Source: JAKLFA01 sp038222225 (GTDB lineage Bacteria; Omnitrophota; Gorgyraeia; Zapsychrales; JANLHA01). From it: DNA of 64,000 nt. The translations under genes and the position numbers were made by a program. Below are positions 10,627 through 18,958 of this stretch, piece after piece; the first letter of the stretch is position 1, and each line of letters begins with the position of its first letter. The notes under the pieces are model-generated. The model did no database searches, was not told where the DNA came from, and saw only the letters and a list, made by a program, of their open reading frames with translations. Where the stretch lies: contig JBBRHV010000007.1 of NCBI GenBank assembly GCA_038222225.1, positions 1 to 64,000 on the forward strand, given 5' to 3'.

Positions 10627-11700
10627 TTACACGATCTGTTCTGCGAACTGCAGAACCTGTTGAACGCTTAATTGTTTCAAGCAATGACGATGCTCACAGC
10701 TTGCCACTCGAGACCGTCGATAACACGGCCGACAAAAAATTGAAGACGTCGCAACGACCTGCCCGTTTACCGGATACGGCCCATAGACGCGCTGGTCTAC
10801 CGGTCCAAAAATCGATAAGGTCTGCGCTCCGGCAGCCACGGCCATATGCAACGGCCCGCCGTCATTGGTCACAACGCAACGGCATTGCGCAAAAAGCGCG
10901 GCGCTTTGTCCTAAGGTCGTTTGACCGGTGATATTGAACACCTTTCCCTGAAGCCGCTCTTCGATTCCTTGCGCCAGCTCCTGCTCCGCAACGCTTCCTA
11001 CCAGTATAATTTGAGCTTTAAATTTTTCAACGAATTTATGCGCCAATTCCGCAAAATAGGCGGCCGGCCAGCGTTTTAAATCCGCCTCGCCCCCCCAGGA
11101 CGCCCCTCCTCCGGGAACAAAGGCAAACGCCGTTTGGCCCTGGATCCGATGCTCTTGAAAAAAATCTTTGGCCCAGCGGCGTTCATCCTCCGTCAAAGGA
11201 AAAACCATCGGCTTAGGCTCCGGTTCAATGCCTAAGAATTTTAAAAGATCCAGATAATGTTCCACCACATGTTTACCGCTAAAGCCCTTAAGCGGGATCT
11301 TCTGTGTCAAAAACCGCCCCCGTCCTTTAAAATCAAATCCGACCCGCTCAGGAATTCCGGCCAAGGACATGAACAGGCCCGACTGGCTGTTCAGCGACAG
11401 ATCAATAACGCAATCGTATTTTTTCCCGCGGATATCTTCGATGAACTGAACGGCCTTCCTCCAAAATCCGATCTTAGAACGCCGATAGGCCTCTTTGAAT
11501 TCATCCCGCTCATATACAAACACATCCGAAATATCCTGATGGTGACGCATGATCTCAGCGGTGCGGGCATTGGCAATAAACCCGATCTGACATTGCGGCA
11601 TAGCCTGTTTGAGATTCGCGATCAAAGGCGTGGTGAACAGCACATCCCCGATGCCGAATGTGTTGATGATCAAAATATTCTGATATTGCTTGATGGACAT
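10627..11700 (-). CDS. Family 9 glycosyltransferase (heptosyltransferase-like)
   Basis: 357-residue GT9 protein of the ADP-heptose:LPS heptosyltransferase family (WaaC/WaaF/WaaQ). Seen: N-terminal NTFGIGDVLFTTPLIANL, the central FAFVPGGGASWGG and the C-terminal donor-binding VTNDGGPLHMAVAAGAQTLSIFGP. A Cys-rich end (SSIFCRPCYRR...CEHRHCL) is common in GT9 members. It supports a heptose-containing LPS core or another surface glycan, in line with the neighbouring hddA/hddC. The exact donor is not determined. Confidence 0.88.
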   Translation of the reverse strand: MSIKQYQNILIINTFGIGDVLFTTPLIANLKQAMPQCQIGFIANARTAEIMRHHQDISDVFVYERDEFKEAYRRSKIGFWRKAVQFIEDIRGKKYDCVIDLSLNSQSGLFMSLAGIPERVGFDFKGRGRFLTQKIPLKGFSGKHVVEHYLDLLKFLGIEPEPKPMVFPLTEDERRWAKDFFQEHRIQGQTAFAFVPGGGASWGGEADLKRWPAAYFAELAHKFVEKFKAQIILVGSVAEQELAQGIEERLQGKVFNITGQTTLGQSAALFAQCRCVVTNDGGPLHMAVAAGAQTLSIFGPVDQRVYGPYPVNGQVVATSSIFCRPCYRRSRVASCEHRHCLKQLSVQQVLQFAEQIV

Positions 11701-11705
11701 TCGAA

Positions 11706-12497
11706 TCAGTTTCCTTCTTTAACCGAACGCAGCAGATTATAATAACCGGAAAGCTTCAAAGCAAAATTGAACGGAATATCCAGGTCATTATTTTTAACTT
11801 TCACTCTCTTCAATGCAAAAAGATCCGTGTTCAACCGCTGAGCCCCCCGGTTCGTCGTAAAGGCCCCCCGATACCCGGCCTCCCGCGCAACGGCCTTGGC
11901 CTGTTCTGTGAATCCCCCGACCGGATAACATAAAAACCGCACGGCCAGACCCAGATGTTCATCGAGGTCTTGTTTTGAACCGAAGATCTCATCCCGCAGC
12001 TGCGCCTCACTTAGATCCGGCAGATAGGCATGGGTCCGGGTATGGCTGCCGAATGAGATCCCTCCGGCGGCCATCTCCTGGGCCTGCGGCCATGACAAAA
12101 GATGCTTGTCCTTATAAACGCTATCCATCTTTTGGGTCTGAATAAAAATCGTGACCGGAACCGCGTATTTTTTAAAAATCGGAAATCCCTCCGTATAATT
12201 GTCCTCGGTCCCGTCATCAAAGGTGATCGCGACCGTTTTAGACGGAAACCCTTTTCCGTTCTCAATGCCGTGGGCCAATTCTTCCAACGAGATCACTTGA
12301 TAATGGCGCTCTTTTAAATACGCCATTTGCCGTTCAAAATGACCGGCTGAAACATACAAAGACCCTTGCCCATCGCCGAGGTAATGATACATCAGGACCG
12401 GAACCGTATAGCGGGGCCGAAGCCATGCCTGATAAAATGCTCCCAGCCCAACGGCGATCAGCGTGATCGCGATCAAAAACGAACGTGATTTTCTCAT
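11706..12497 (-). CDS. Membrane-anchored polysaccharide deacetylase (NodB domain)
   Basis: 263 residues with one N-terminal membrane helix (about 7-24) and a periplasmic NodB-type carbohydrate esterase 4 domain. Metal site and base: TFDDGTED (Asp94, Asp95) and SHTRTH (His152, His156). Further family motifs are YHYL, CYPVGGF and GYRGAFTTNRG. It should remove N- or O-acetyl groups from a surface or lipid-linked glycan. It sits 5 bp after the GT9 gene in the same operon. Confidence 0.88.
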   Translation of the reverse strand: MRKSRSFLIAITLIAVGLGAFYQAWLRPRYTVPVLMYHYLGDGQGSLYVSAGHFERQMAYLKERHYQVISLEELAHGIENGKGFPSKTVAITFDDGTEDNYTEGFPIFKKYAVPVTIFIQTQKMDSVYKDKHLLSWPQAQEMAAGGISFGSHTRTHAYLPDLSEAQLRDEIFGSKQDLDEHLGLAVRFLCYPVGGFTEQAKAVAREAGYRGAFTTNRGAQRLNTDLFALKRVKVKNNDLDIPFNFALKLSGYYNLLRSVKEGN

Positions 12498-12509
12498 CGA
12501 AGCAAACCC

Positions 12510-13676
12510 TTACAGATGTGTTTCCAGAAATTTCCCGACTGTCTCTGCGACATACTCCAGCTGAGGCAGTTCAATGTCCTGATGAATGCCGATATGCGTG
12601 CCGTGATCAGAACAGTATTCCGCTTCCGGAAAATCACCGAGTTGATGGCCGAGAAACGCATAGCTGGGGCATTGGGTCGGCATCGAATAAAAAAGGTTGC
12701 GGGAATCAACGCCCTGACCGTCCAAATAACGGACGAACTGTTCTTTGGTGAATTTCAGGCCGGGCTTTAAAATGATCGAAAACGCGTGCGGTCCGATCTT
12801 TTCTCCTTCTTCTTCACGAATATAAATAAAATATTCCTCGAACTTTTTGAACCGTTCGATCAGATACAATAAGTTGCGGCGGCGTTTTTCAAAGATCTGA
12901 TGAAAGATATGGATGTTGCCTAAACCGACCGCGGCCTCGATCTCATTCATCTTGGAGGAAAACCCGATGCGCTTAAAATCAAATTTGTTCACCATCCCAT
13001 GATTGCGCAACGACCTTAGCGCCTCTGCCTTCTGCGGGTCGTCGGTGATGACCATTCCTCCTTCAATGCTGGTAATGATGTGCGCCGCATACAGACTGAA
13101 GGCCGCCATATCTCCGATGGTTCCGGCTAAGCGGCCATGGTATTCTGCTCCGTGGGCTTCGGCCGTATCTTCAACGACCAACAGATGCTGCTTTCTTGCG
13201 ATCGCCATGATCGCGTCCATCGCGGCAGGTTTCCCCATCAGATGAACCGGCATAATGGCGCGCGTGCGCTCCGTGATCGCGGCCTCAATTTTTTCAGGAT
13301 CGATATTGAGCGTCTCGCGTTTGACATCCACAAAGACCGGCGTCAGTCCGGCCTGAAAAACCGCATTACCGGTCGCGACAAACGATAACGCCGGAACGAT
13401 CACCTCATCGCCGCGCCGAGCGCCGTAATCATAAACAACGGCCAGCGCCAGGGCGTCGGCATCGGTGCCACTGGAAACCGCAACCGCCTCCTTGACCTTA
13501 AACAGATCCGCAAAAGCCCGCTCGAATTCACGCACGATCTTGCCGTTGGTGACAAAGGTTTCATCCAACGCGTTCTTGATCAGCGCTCGCGCTTCGTCGG
13601 TGATTGAAACTGTCCCGAAGGGAACCTTGTAGCCCGCCTTCGTTTCCACACTTTGATTGGCACGCGCGTCTTTCAT
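12510..13676 (-). CDS. DegT-family PLP enzyme with His replacing the catalytic Lys (sugar 3-dehydratase type)
   Basis: 388-residue fold-type I PLP protein of the DegT/DnrJ family. At the position of the internal-aldimine lysine it reads SLYAAHIITSIEGG, so His199 replaces Lys; Asp170 (VVEDTAEAHGA) is kept. The same Lys-to-His change defines GDP-4-keto-6-deoxymannose 3-dehydratase (ColD) and CDP-4-keto-6-deoxyglucose 3-dehydrase (E1/DdhC), where PLP binds non-covalently and the sugar is deoxygenated at C3. I infer a C3-deoxygenase rather than an aminotransferase. No E3-type ferredoxin reductase is nearby, which favours ColD-like chemistry. Its ATG overlaps the hddC-like stop (ATGA). Confidence 0.82.
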   Translation of the reverse strand: MKDARANQSVETKAGYKVPFGTVSITDEARALIKNALDETFVTNGKIVREFERAFADLFKVKEAVAVSSGTDADALALAVVYDYGARRGDEVIVPALSFVATGNAVFQAGLTPVFVDVKRETLNIDPEKIEAAITERTRAIMPVHLMGKPAAMDAIMAIARKQHLLVVEDTAEAHGAEYHGRLAGTIGDMAAFSLYAAHIITSIEGGMVITDDPQKAEALRSLRNHGMVNKFDFKRIGFSSKMNEIEAAVGLGNIHIFHQIFEKRRRNLLYLIERFKKFEEYFIYIREEEGEKIGPHAFSIILKPGLKFTKEQFVRYLDGQGVDSRNLFYSMPTQCPSYAFLGHQLGDFPEAEYCSDHGTHIGIHQDIELPQLEYVAETVGKFLETHL

Positions 13677-14395
13677 GGCTGATCATCCTTTCGAAATTCC
13701 TGCCGCGCCTGCTGCAGGCGGTCAGGAGTGCCGATATCTAAAAATCCCGATTCAACCGGATAGGCGAACACCCCACTGTCTAAAATCTTTGGAAAAAACT
13801 GCGTTTCAACAGAAAACTTCTCCTCCGCCGGCATCAGCTCAAAAGCCCGCGGCTCAAAACAATATAGACCGACGCTGACAAATCCTGTGGTTAACGTTTT
13901 TTCTTTTTCGCGGAAAGAAACCACCCGCTGCTTTGCGTCAAATTCAACTGTGCCGTAATCCTGCGCGTCTTCTCTCGAACAGACCGCCAAGGTAACGATG
14001 CCCTTTTGGGAATCATGAAAGCGCAGCATATCAGCGATCGGTATATCAAAAAGGCAATCGCCGTTCATGATGATCCATTTCTTGGCCTGAGCGAATGATT
14101 GCGCGAACTTGATCGCGCCGCCCGTGCCTAACGGATACGGCTCGCGGGAAATCTCAATCTCCAATCCAAAGTCATGCTGACGCGCCACCTGCTCGATCTG
14201 TTCGGCGCCGAAGCCGGCGGCCAACACCACATGCCTGGCCCCCTGGCGTTTTAAGCGTTCCAGCTGGATCGCCAAAAAAGGGCGGCCGCCGATGTCGACC
14301 GCAACTTTCTGCTTTTCTCCGATCGTCGAACGCAGCCGCGTGCCCAGCCCCCCGCACAAGATCAGCACATCAATATCTAAGACGTCTGTCGGCAT
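13673..14395 (-). CDS. hddC: Sugar-1-phosphate nucleotidyltransferase, probably heptose-1-phosphate guanylyltransferase
   Basis: 240-residue nucleotidyltransferase. Signature: LILCGGLGTRLRS near the N-terminus, then NGDCLFDIP for metal binding, and GTGGAIKFA. The length fits HddC. It lies immediately after the heptose kinase gene (0-bp gap), the usual hddA-hddC arrangement for making GDP-D-glycero-D-manno-heptose. The assignment to GDP-heptose rests mainly on that pairing; another NDP-sugar is possible. Confidence 0.8.
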   Translation of the reverse strand: MPTDVLDIDVLILCGGLGTRLRSTIGEKQKVAVDIGGRPFLAIQLERLKRQGARHVVLAAGFGAEQIEQVARQHDFGLEIEISREPYPLGTGGAIKFAQSFAQAKKWIIMNGDCLFDIPIADMLRFHDSQKGIVTLAVCSREDAQDYGTVEFDAKQRVVSFREKEKTLTTGFVSVGLYCFEPRAFELMPAEEKFSVETQFFPKILDSGVFAYPVESGFLDIGTPDRLQQARQEFRKDDQP

Positions 14396-15394
14396 CTAAA
14401 CCACTTTCCCGGTATTGGGTTGATAAAAAATGATCTGCGACCCCGCATCCTCAAACTTGATCGGCACCTGCAAATATTTCTTGAGCGCCTGGCGCACCTG
14501 CGGCTGACGCTCCGGCGGAACGAAGAGAAGCACAAACCCTCCTCCGCCTGCGCCCAGCAGTTTCCCGCCTAAGGCCCCATTTTTCATCGCGGCTTCATAC
14601 ATGGCATCAATTTCAGGAGTGGCGATCTTATCAGACAGCGACTTTTTCAGTTTCCAGCTTTCATCCAAAAGACGCCCAAAATCATTCAGCTCTCCATGAT
14701 TAAGAATTTCCAGCGATTGAACAGCCATCTCATACATCGTTTGCAATTCGGCTGTTCGGGCAGGAATATTACGAATTTGATGCTCGGCAATTTTAGAAGC
14801 CAGGCGCGAAAATCCGGTAAAAAATATCATCAGATGATCCTGCAGGTTCTGGATCTTTTCTTTTCCAACAGTGACCTGCCTGACCTTCAAATGATTGTCG
14901 CCGCCGAATTCAATAAAATTAAAACCTCCGTGAGCGACCAGCGTCTGATCCTGACAACCGACAATATCCTTGCAAAGGTCCTGCTCAATATGAATGGCCT
15001 CGCGCGCCAACTGATCTTTGGTCGGCATCGTGCCCAGAAGGGCATATAAAGAGTTGAGCAGTCCCACCGTGAAAGAAGAGCTGGAGCCCAATCCTGTGCG
15101 CGCCGGAAGGTCCCCGTCATGATGGATCTCGATCCCCTCCTGAATCTTCAAGAACCGCAAAACCTCGCGCACGGCCGGATGGTCAATGTCGTCAATCGCC
15201 TGGACAAGTTCGATCTGTGAATACATGATCCGTGATTTATGTTCAAAAAACGGCGGCAGGTAGCGGCAGGTGATATAACAATATTTATCGATGGTGGTGG
15301 CCAGAACCGCCCCTTTGTGATCTTGGAACCAATCCGGATAATCCGTTCCTCCACCGAAAAATGACACCCGAAATGGCGTGCGGCTAATAATCAT
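14396..15394 (-). CDS. hddA: D-glycero-D-manno-heptose-7-phosphate kinase-like GHMP kinase
   Basis: 332-residue GHMP-superfamily sugar kinase. N-terminal SRTPFRVSFFGGGTDYPDW is typical of HddA and FKP-like kinases; the ATP loop LPARTGLGSSSSFTVG is at residues 97-111; C-terminal KLLGAGGGGFVLLF is GHMP motif 3. It should phosphorylate C1 of heptose 7-phosphate, feeding the adjacent guanylyltransferase. It overlaps the upstream radical SAM gene by 11 bp. The isomerase (gmhA) and phosphatase (gmhB) that would complete the pathway are not in the window. Confidence 0.85.
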   Translation of the reverse strand: MIISRTPFRVSFFGGGTDYPDWFQDHKGAVLATTIDKYCYITCRYLPPFFEHKSRIMYSQIELVQAIDDIDHPAVREVLRFLKIQEGIEIHHDGDLPARTGLGSSSSFTVGLLNSLYALLGTMPTKDQLAREAIHIEQDLCKDIVGCQDQTLVAHGGFNFIEFGGDNHLKVRQVTVGKEKIQNLQDHLMIFFTGFSRLASKIAEHQIRNIPARTAELQTMYEMAVQSLEILNHGELNDFGRLLDESWKLKKSLSDKIATPEIDAMYEAAMKNGALGGKLLGAGGGGFVLLFVPPERQPQVRQALKKYLQVPIKFEDAGSQIIFYQPNTGKVV

Positions 15395-16895
15395 ATCCTG
15401 CCTCCTCTAAAATCCTTCGTTTGAGTTTGATCTGAGTCGAACGCAATGTTTCATCCACGGCCAGCTGCCCGAATTTTTCTTTGAGCATCCCCAAAAATTT
15501 CGGATTCGTATGATAGATCATCCAGGCTTTGTCCCGAAACGCCAGAACCTCCTCGGCGCTCAGATGTTTGGTCGGCAACGGCTGCGCGTCATACGAATGC
15601 TGTGAAAATCCGGCATAGCTCCGGGGGAGTTTCCACCCTTCACGGATGGCCAAGCCATACAGCGGGCTTCCCGGATAAGCCATCGCGCAATAAAAATTCG
15701 CCATTTCTGTGTTTAACCTCATGGCCAGGTCCAGCGTCTCCTGCATACTCTGCCGATCATCTTCCGGCAGCCCAAAAATATAATTGGCGGCGACCGATAT
15801 TCCGCTATTCCGGATCATCCGGACAACGTCCTCGATGTCCACCTCTTCAAAGCGCCCCTTGGCGACACTGCGGCGGACGCGTGTATTTCCGCTTTCAATG
15901 CCCAGGGACAAAAAATTGATCCCGGCCCGTTTCATGATGTCCAAATATTCACCGCGGATCATATCCACCCGGGCGTAACACCAGATGTTGAAATCATATC
16001 CGCGCTCAATGATCAGTTCGCACAATTTTAAAAAATGCTCTTTTTTAAAAACAAAAAGTTCATCGGCAATTTTGATATTCCTGATTCCCATTTTGGCGAA
16101 ACGCTCGAAATCCCGGATAATGAATTCCGGGTCCCAGTGACGGAAAACCGCGCTTCCGTCCGAATAGATGTTTTCCTGACGGTTGATGATGTTGATCATA
16201 CAGAACGAGCACTTCATGGGACACCCTAAACTCGTATAGATCGAAACAAACGGCTCACGCACACAGTCATTGGGGAGCGCGTGCCACAACGCCGTGCGGT
16301 AACGCTCCATCGGCAAAAGGTCCCAAGCCACGCCGGGCAGCTCACGCTCCAAATCCTGCTGCGCAACGATGGCAGACGGCGAATTAAGGATCATGCGCTC
16401 GCCGTCCCTCCAGCCTAAACCGCGGACCTCCCCAAGGCTTAAAGAGAGGTCGGTTGCCAAAAGAGCGGAGATCGTATACACGCCCTCGTTTTGGCAGACA
16501 AAATCAATGCACCCGTGCTTCTCCAAGGTTTCATACGGTAAAGCCGCCACATGCGCGCCCACAAAAAGAATTTTTTGATCCAAAGCAGCGGAGCGCAATT
16601 TCTCCGCCAGGCGCAACGCGCCTTCCATATTCTGCGTGGAAGCGCTGGGATGCTGCCCGTAAATCACAAAGGCCGCCAATCGAGGACGCGCTTCCATGAT
16701 CCGCTGAATCGCTTCTTCGTCGCTTAGCTGCAGTGCTTCAGTATCCAGAATGTTTGTGACGAAGCCGTGCAAACGGACATGACCGGCAAGCATCCCGGCC
16801 CAAAGCGGCGGTTCGATCGCTGAATAGGCCTTATTTAAATCCTGATAAATAATTTCAGCGGCATTCGCATGTATGAAAAGAATATCTAACGGCAT
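15384..16895 (-). CDS. Radical SAM enzyme with N-terminal B12-binding-type domain
   Basis: 503 residues. An N-terminal cobalamin-binding-like domain (about 1-150; LFVGAHVAALPYETLEKH region) is followed by a radical SAM domain with the 4Fe-4S cluster motif CPMKCSFC (Cys225, Cys229, Cys232) and a C-terminal extension. Family members methylate or rearrange unactivated carbons, and several occur in glycan, antibiotic and lipid clusters. It is translationally coupled to hddA, so I infer that it modifies a sugar or glycan precursor. The classical DxHxxG motif of the B12-binding domain is not seen, so true cobalamin binding is unproven. Confidence 0.82.
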   Translation of the reverse strand: MPLDILFIHANAAEIIYQDLNKAYSAIEPPLWAGMLAGHVRLHGFVTNILDTEALQLSDEEAIQRIMEARPRLAAFVIYGQHPSASTQNMEGALRLAEKLRSAALDQKILFVGAHVAALPYETLEKHGCIDFVCQNEGVYTISALLATDLSLSLGEVRGLGWRDGERMILNSPSAIVAQQDLERELPGVAWDLLPMERYRTALWHALPNDCVREPFVSIYTSLGCPMKCSFCMINIINRQENIYSDGSAVFRHWDPEFIIRDFERFAKMGIRNIKIADELFVFKKEHFLKLCELIIERGYDFNIWCYARVDMIRGEYLDIMKRAGINFLSLGIESGNTRVRRSVAKGRFEEVDIEDVVRMIRNSGISVAANYIFGLPEDDRQSMQETLDLAMRLNTEMANFYCAMAYPGSPLYGLAIREGWKLPRSYAGFSQHSYDAQPLPTKHLSAEEVLAFRDKAWMIYHTNPKFLGMLKEKFGQLAVDETLRSTQIKLKRRILEEAGYDY

Positions 16896-17089
16896 GATCC
16901 ATTAACCTTCATAATGACACTAAGGCACTAAAAAAATCAAAAAGAAATAAAATGTGTTTCAATGTGTTTCAATGTATTTCAATGTATTTCAGTTATATTT
17001 CGTTCATCTTTAGTTGTCTATTGTTCTTTGTTTCTTGTTTCTTGTTTCTTGTTTCTCTAGTGTCTCAATGCCTTAGTGCCCTACAATTT
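16896..17089. repeat. Intergenic short-tandem-repeat block (10-bp and 7-bp units)
   Basis: Four copies of aatgt(g/a)tttc lie head to tail at 16951-16990. A 7-bp array of tttcttg is at 17024-17055. A GACACTAAGGCACTA element (16916-16930) has a related inverted partner at 17058-17080. No ORF or hairpin terminator is seen. The block splits the sugar operon just after the SDR stop codon. Confidence 0.8.
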
Positions 17090-18022
17090 TTATATATTCG
17101 CATACTGACTGCGCTTAATAATCTTATACGCCTTGATCAATTCCGCAATGCCGGCCTGCAGCGAATGGTCCGGCTTAAATCCAGCAGCCTCGATCTTCGC
17201 GTTGGAAACAATATAATCCCGTTTGTCCGGATCTTCGTTGATGTCTGACTCAACAAAATAAAAATCCGGGATCACTTTTTTGATCTCTTCGCAAAGCTGC
17301 CACTTGCTTAAATTGGCGTCACTCAAACCGACGTTATACGCTTCATTTTTCATCGCGTCAAAATGGTTCAGCCCATAAGAAAAAGCCTTGGCGACGTCGC
17401 GCACATGAATAAAATTCCGGCGGAATTTCGCTTCAAAAATAACCAGGTAACGGTCATAGACAGCCCGGTAGGTAAAATCATTCACTAAAAGGTCCAGTCG
17501 CATGCGCGGGCTGACCCCAAACGCCGTTGCCAACCGCAATGTGATGGCGTTTCCGTCTTGAAGAATAGATTCTTCCGCCTCAACTTTCAGCTGACCATAT
17601 AATGAGACCGGCCTCAATGGCGTCTGCTCCGTGCAAAGTTTGTCTCTCTCTCCTATGCCATAACCGCTATTGGTCGTTGGATAAATAATGATCTGGTTTT
17701 TACTGCGCAGTTTTAAGATCATCTGTACTGCGCCAACGATCACGCCGCGCGCAGCATCCGGATCGGTCGCGCACAAAGGCGCCCCTGTTAGGCACGCCAG
17801 AGGAAAGACCGCGTCGGCCGTCTTCATCAGGCGCTGCATCAACGAAGAATCCCTGGCATCTCCCCGCACAATATCCAAGTTGGGATTCACGCAGCAATCC
17901 AGCAACGAGCTCTGCTTATACATAAAATTATCCACAACCGTAACGGTGTGGCCTTCCTCAAGAAAACGGGGAACCAGAACCGAACCAATATAACCGGCCC
18001 CGCCGGTGATCAAGATTTTCAT
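17090..18022 (-). CDS. NAD-dependent epimerase/dehydratase (extended SDR)
   Basis: 310-residue nucleotide-sugar SDR with intact motifs: GGAGYIGS (residues 7-14) for NAD binding, TTNSGYG, and the catalytic dyad Tyr142-x3-Lys146 (LYGQLK). There is no acidic residue after the Thr, so a 4,6-dehydratase is unlikely; an epimerase or reductase is more likely. The gene's ATG overlaps the stop of the degenerate SDR upstream (ATGA), so the two products are made together and could form a heterodimer. Confidence 0.85.
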   Translation of the reverse strand: MKILITGGAGYIGSVLVPRFLEEGHTVTVVDNFMYKQSSLLDCCVNPNLDIVRGDARDSSLMQRLMKTADAVFPLACLTGAPLCATDPDAARGVIVGAVQMILKLRSKNQIIIYPTTNSGYGIGERDKLCTEQTPLRPVSLYGQLKVEAEESILQDGNAITLRLATAFGVSPRMRLDLLVNDFTYRAVYDRYLVIFEAKFRRNFIHVRDVAKAFSYGLNHFDAMKNEAYNVGLSDANLSKWQLCEEIKKVIPDFYFVESDINEDPDKRDYIVSNAKIEAAGFKPDHSLQAGIAELIKAYKIIKRSQYANI

Positions 18023-18954
18023 ATCAAAAGTCCTTTTTTAAGTGCTGCCTCCCAAAGACGGACCAGGCCTTCGCGCAGCACAGTCTTGGCCATCCATCCC
18101 CTCGTCTGTATCGGGCTGACCTCCAGCAATCTCTGGAAATCTTCATCCTGGATTTTTTCGTCATATTCGATCGTTCCTTCGAATCCGGAAATATCCCGGA
18201 TCATTTCCGCTAAATCCCGGGTCGCAATATCCACCCCGGATCCAATGTTGATCGGCTCCGCCTCCTCGTAGTGACGCATTAAAAACTCACAGGCACTGGC
18301 GAAATCCTCTGAGAACAAAAATTCCCTGCGGATATCAGGATTTTTTAAAACACGGACCTTCTCCCGTCGGTCAGCCGCCGCCTGAATAAAAAGCTCAACC
18401 AGATCAGACAAAAAACCACTTTGATCATCACCCTCTTCTTTGCGCGGACCATAAATAGACGGCGCAATGGCAACCACCGCATTAAAGCGATACTGCAGAC
18501 GGTAAGCCTCACACATCGCGATTCCGGCGATCTGACTGATCGCGCTGGATTGACTCTGTGGATCCAACGGTCCGGTGACAACATAATCTTCTCTCATCGG
18601 CTGAGGGCATTGGCGGGGATACACATCAGAGTCCGCCAGATAAAGCAGCTTTTTTGAGCCTAAACGATAGGCCGCATCTATGATCTGCGTCTGGCTCATC
18701 ATGTTCATAAGAAAATATTCTGCCGGACGATGCGGCGGCTTAGCCGTGTCTTGAGAAGCCAACGAATCCAAGATCACGTACTCCGGCTGATAATCCTTAA
18801 AAAAATCATCCACGGCCTGGCGGTTTAACGTGTCCAGATCAACCGCCCCTGCCGTTAACAGGCGCCGATAACCTTCGGCTTCGAAATATTCAATGATCGC
18901 CTGTTCTTTAGCCTCCTGATGTCCGGCAATGAAAATAGTGGCTTCATGATCCAT
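18019..18954 (-). CDS. GDP-L-fucose-synthase-like SDR lacking catalytic and cofactor motifs (predicted pseudoenzyme)
   Basis: 311 residues aligning by eye along the whole of E. coli GDP-fucose synthase (FIAGH start, NMM helix, YP...PM, IAGIAMCEAYRLQY, IYGP, REFLF..DFA, NIGSGVD). Key residues are changed: the Rossmann motif GxxGxxG reads G11-HQ-E14-AK-E17; the catalytic Tyr-x3-Lys reads Ser137-x3-Gln141; the catalytic Ser/Cys pair (SSC) reads Asp108-Ser-Asp110. The changes are in clean open frame, and the gene is coupled to the intact SDR downstream and 4 bp from the E1-beta gene, so it is probably a functional non-catalytic subunit rather than a dying gene. Confidence 0.82.
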   Translation of the reverse strand: MDHEATIFIAGHQEAKEQAIIEYFEAEGYRRLLTAGAVDLDTLNRQAVDDFFKDYQPEYVILDSLASQDTAKPPHRPAEYFLMNMMSQTQIIDAAYRLGSKKLLYLADSDVYPRQCPQPMREDYVVTGPLDPQSQSSAISQIAGIAMCEAYRLQYRFNAVVAIAPSIYGPRKEEGDDQSGFLSDLVELFIQAAADRREKVRVLKNPDIRREFLFSEDFASACEFLMRHYEEAEPINIGSGVDIATRDLAEMIRDISGFEGTIEYDEKIQDEDFQRLLEVSPIQTRGWMAKTVLREGLVRLWEAALKKGLLI

Positions 18955-18958
18955 ATTC

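Noticed and set aside
17090..18022. GDP-heptose 4,6-dehydratase
   Set aside because: The residue after the active-site Thr is Asn rather than Asp/Glu, so the dehydratase acid is missing; epimerase or reductase is more likely.
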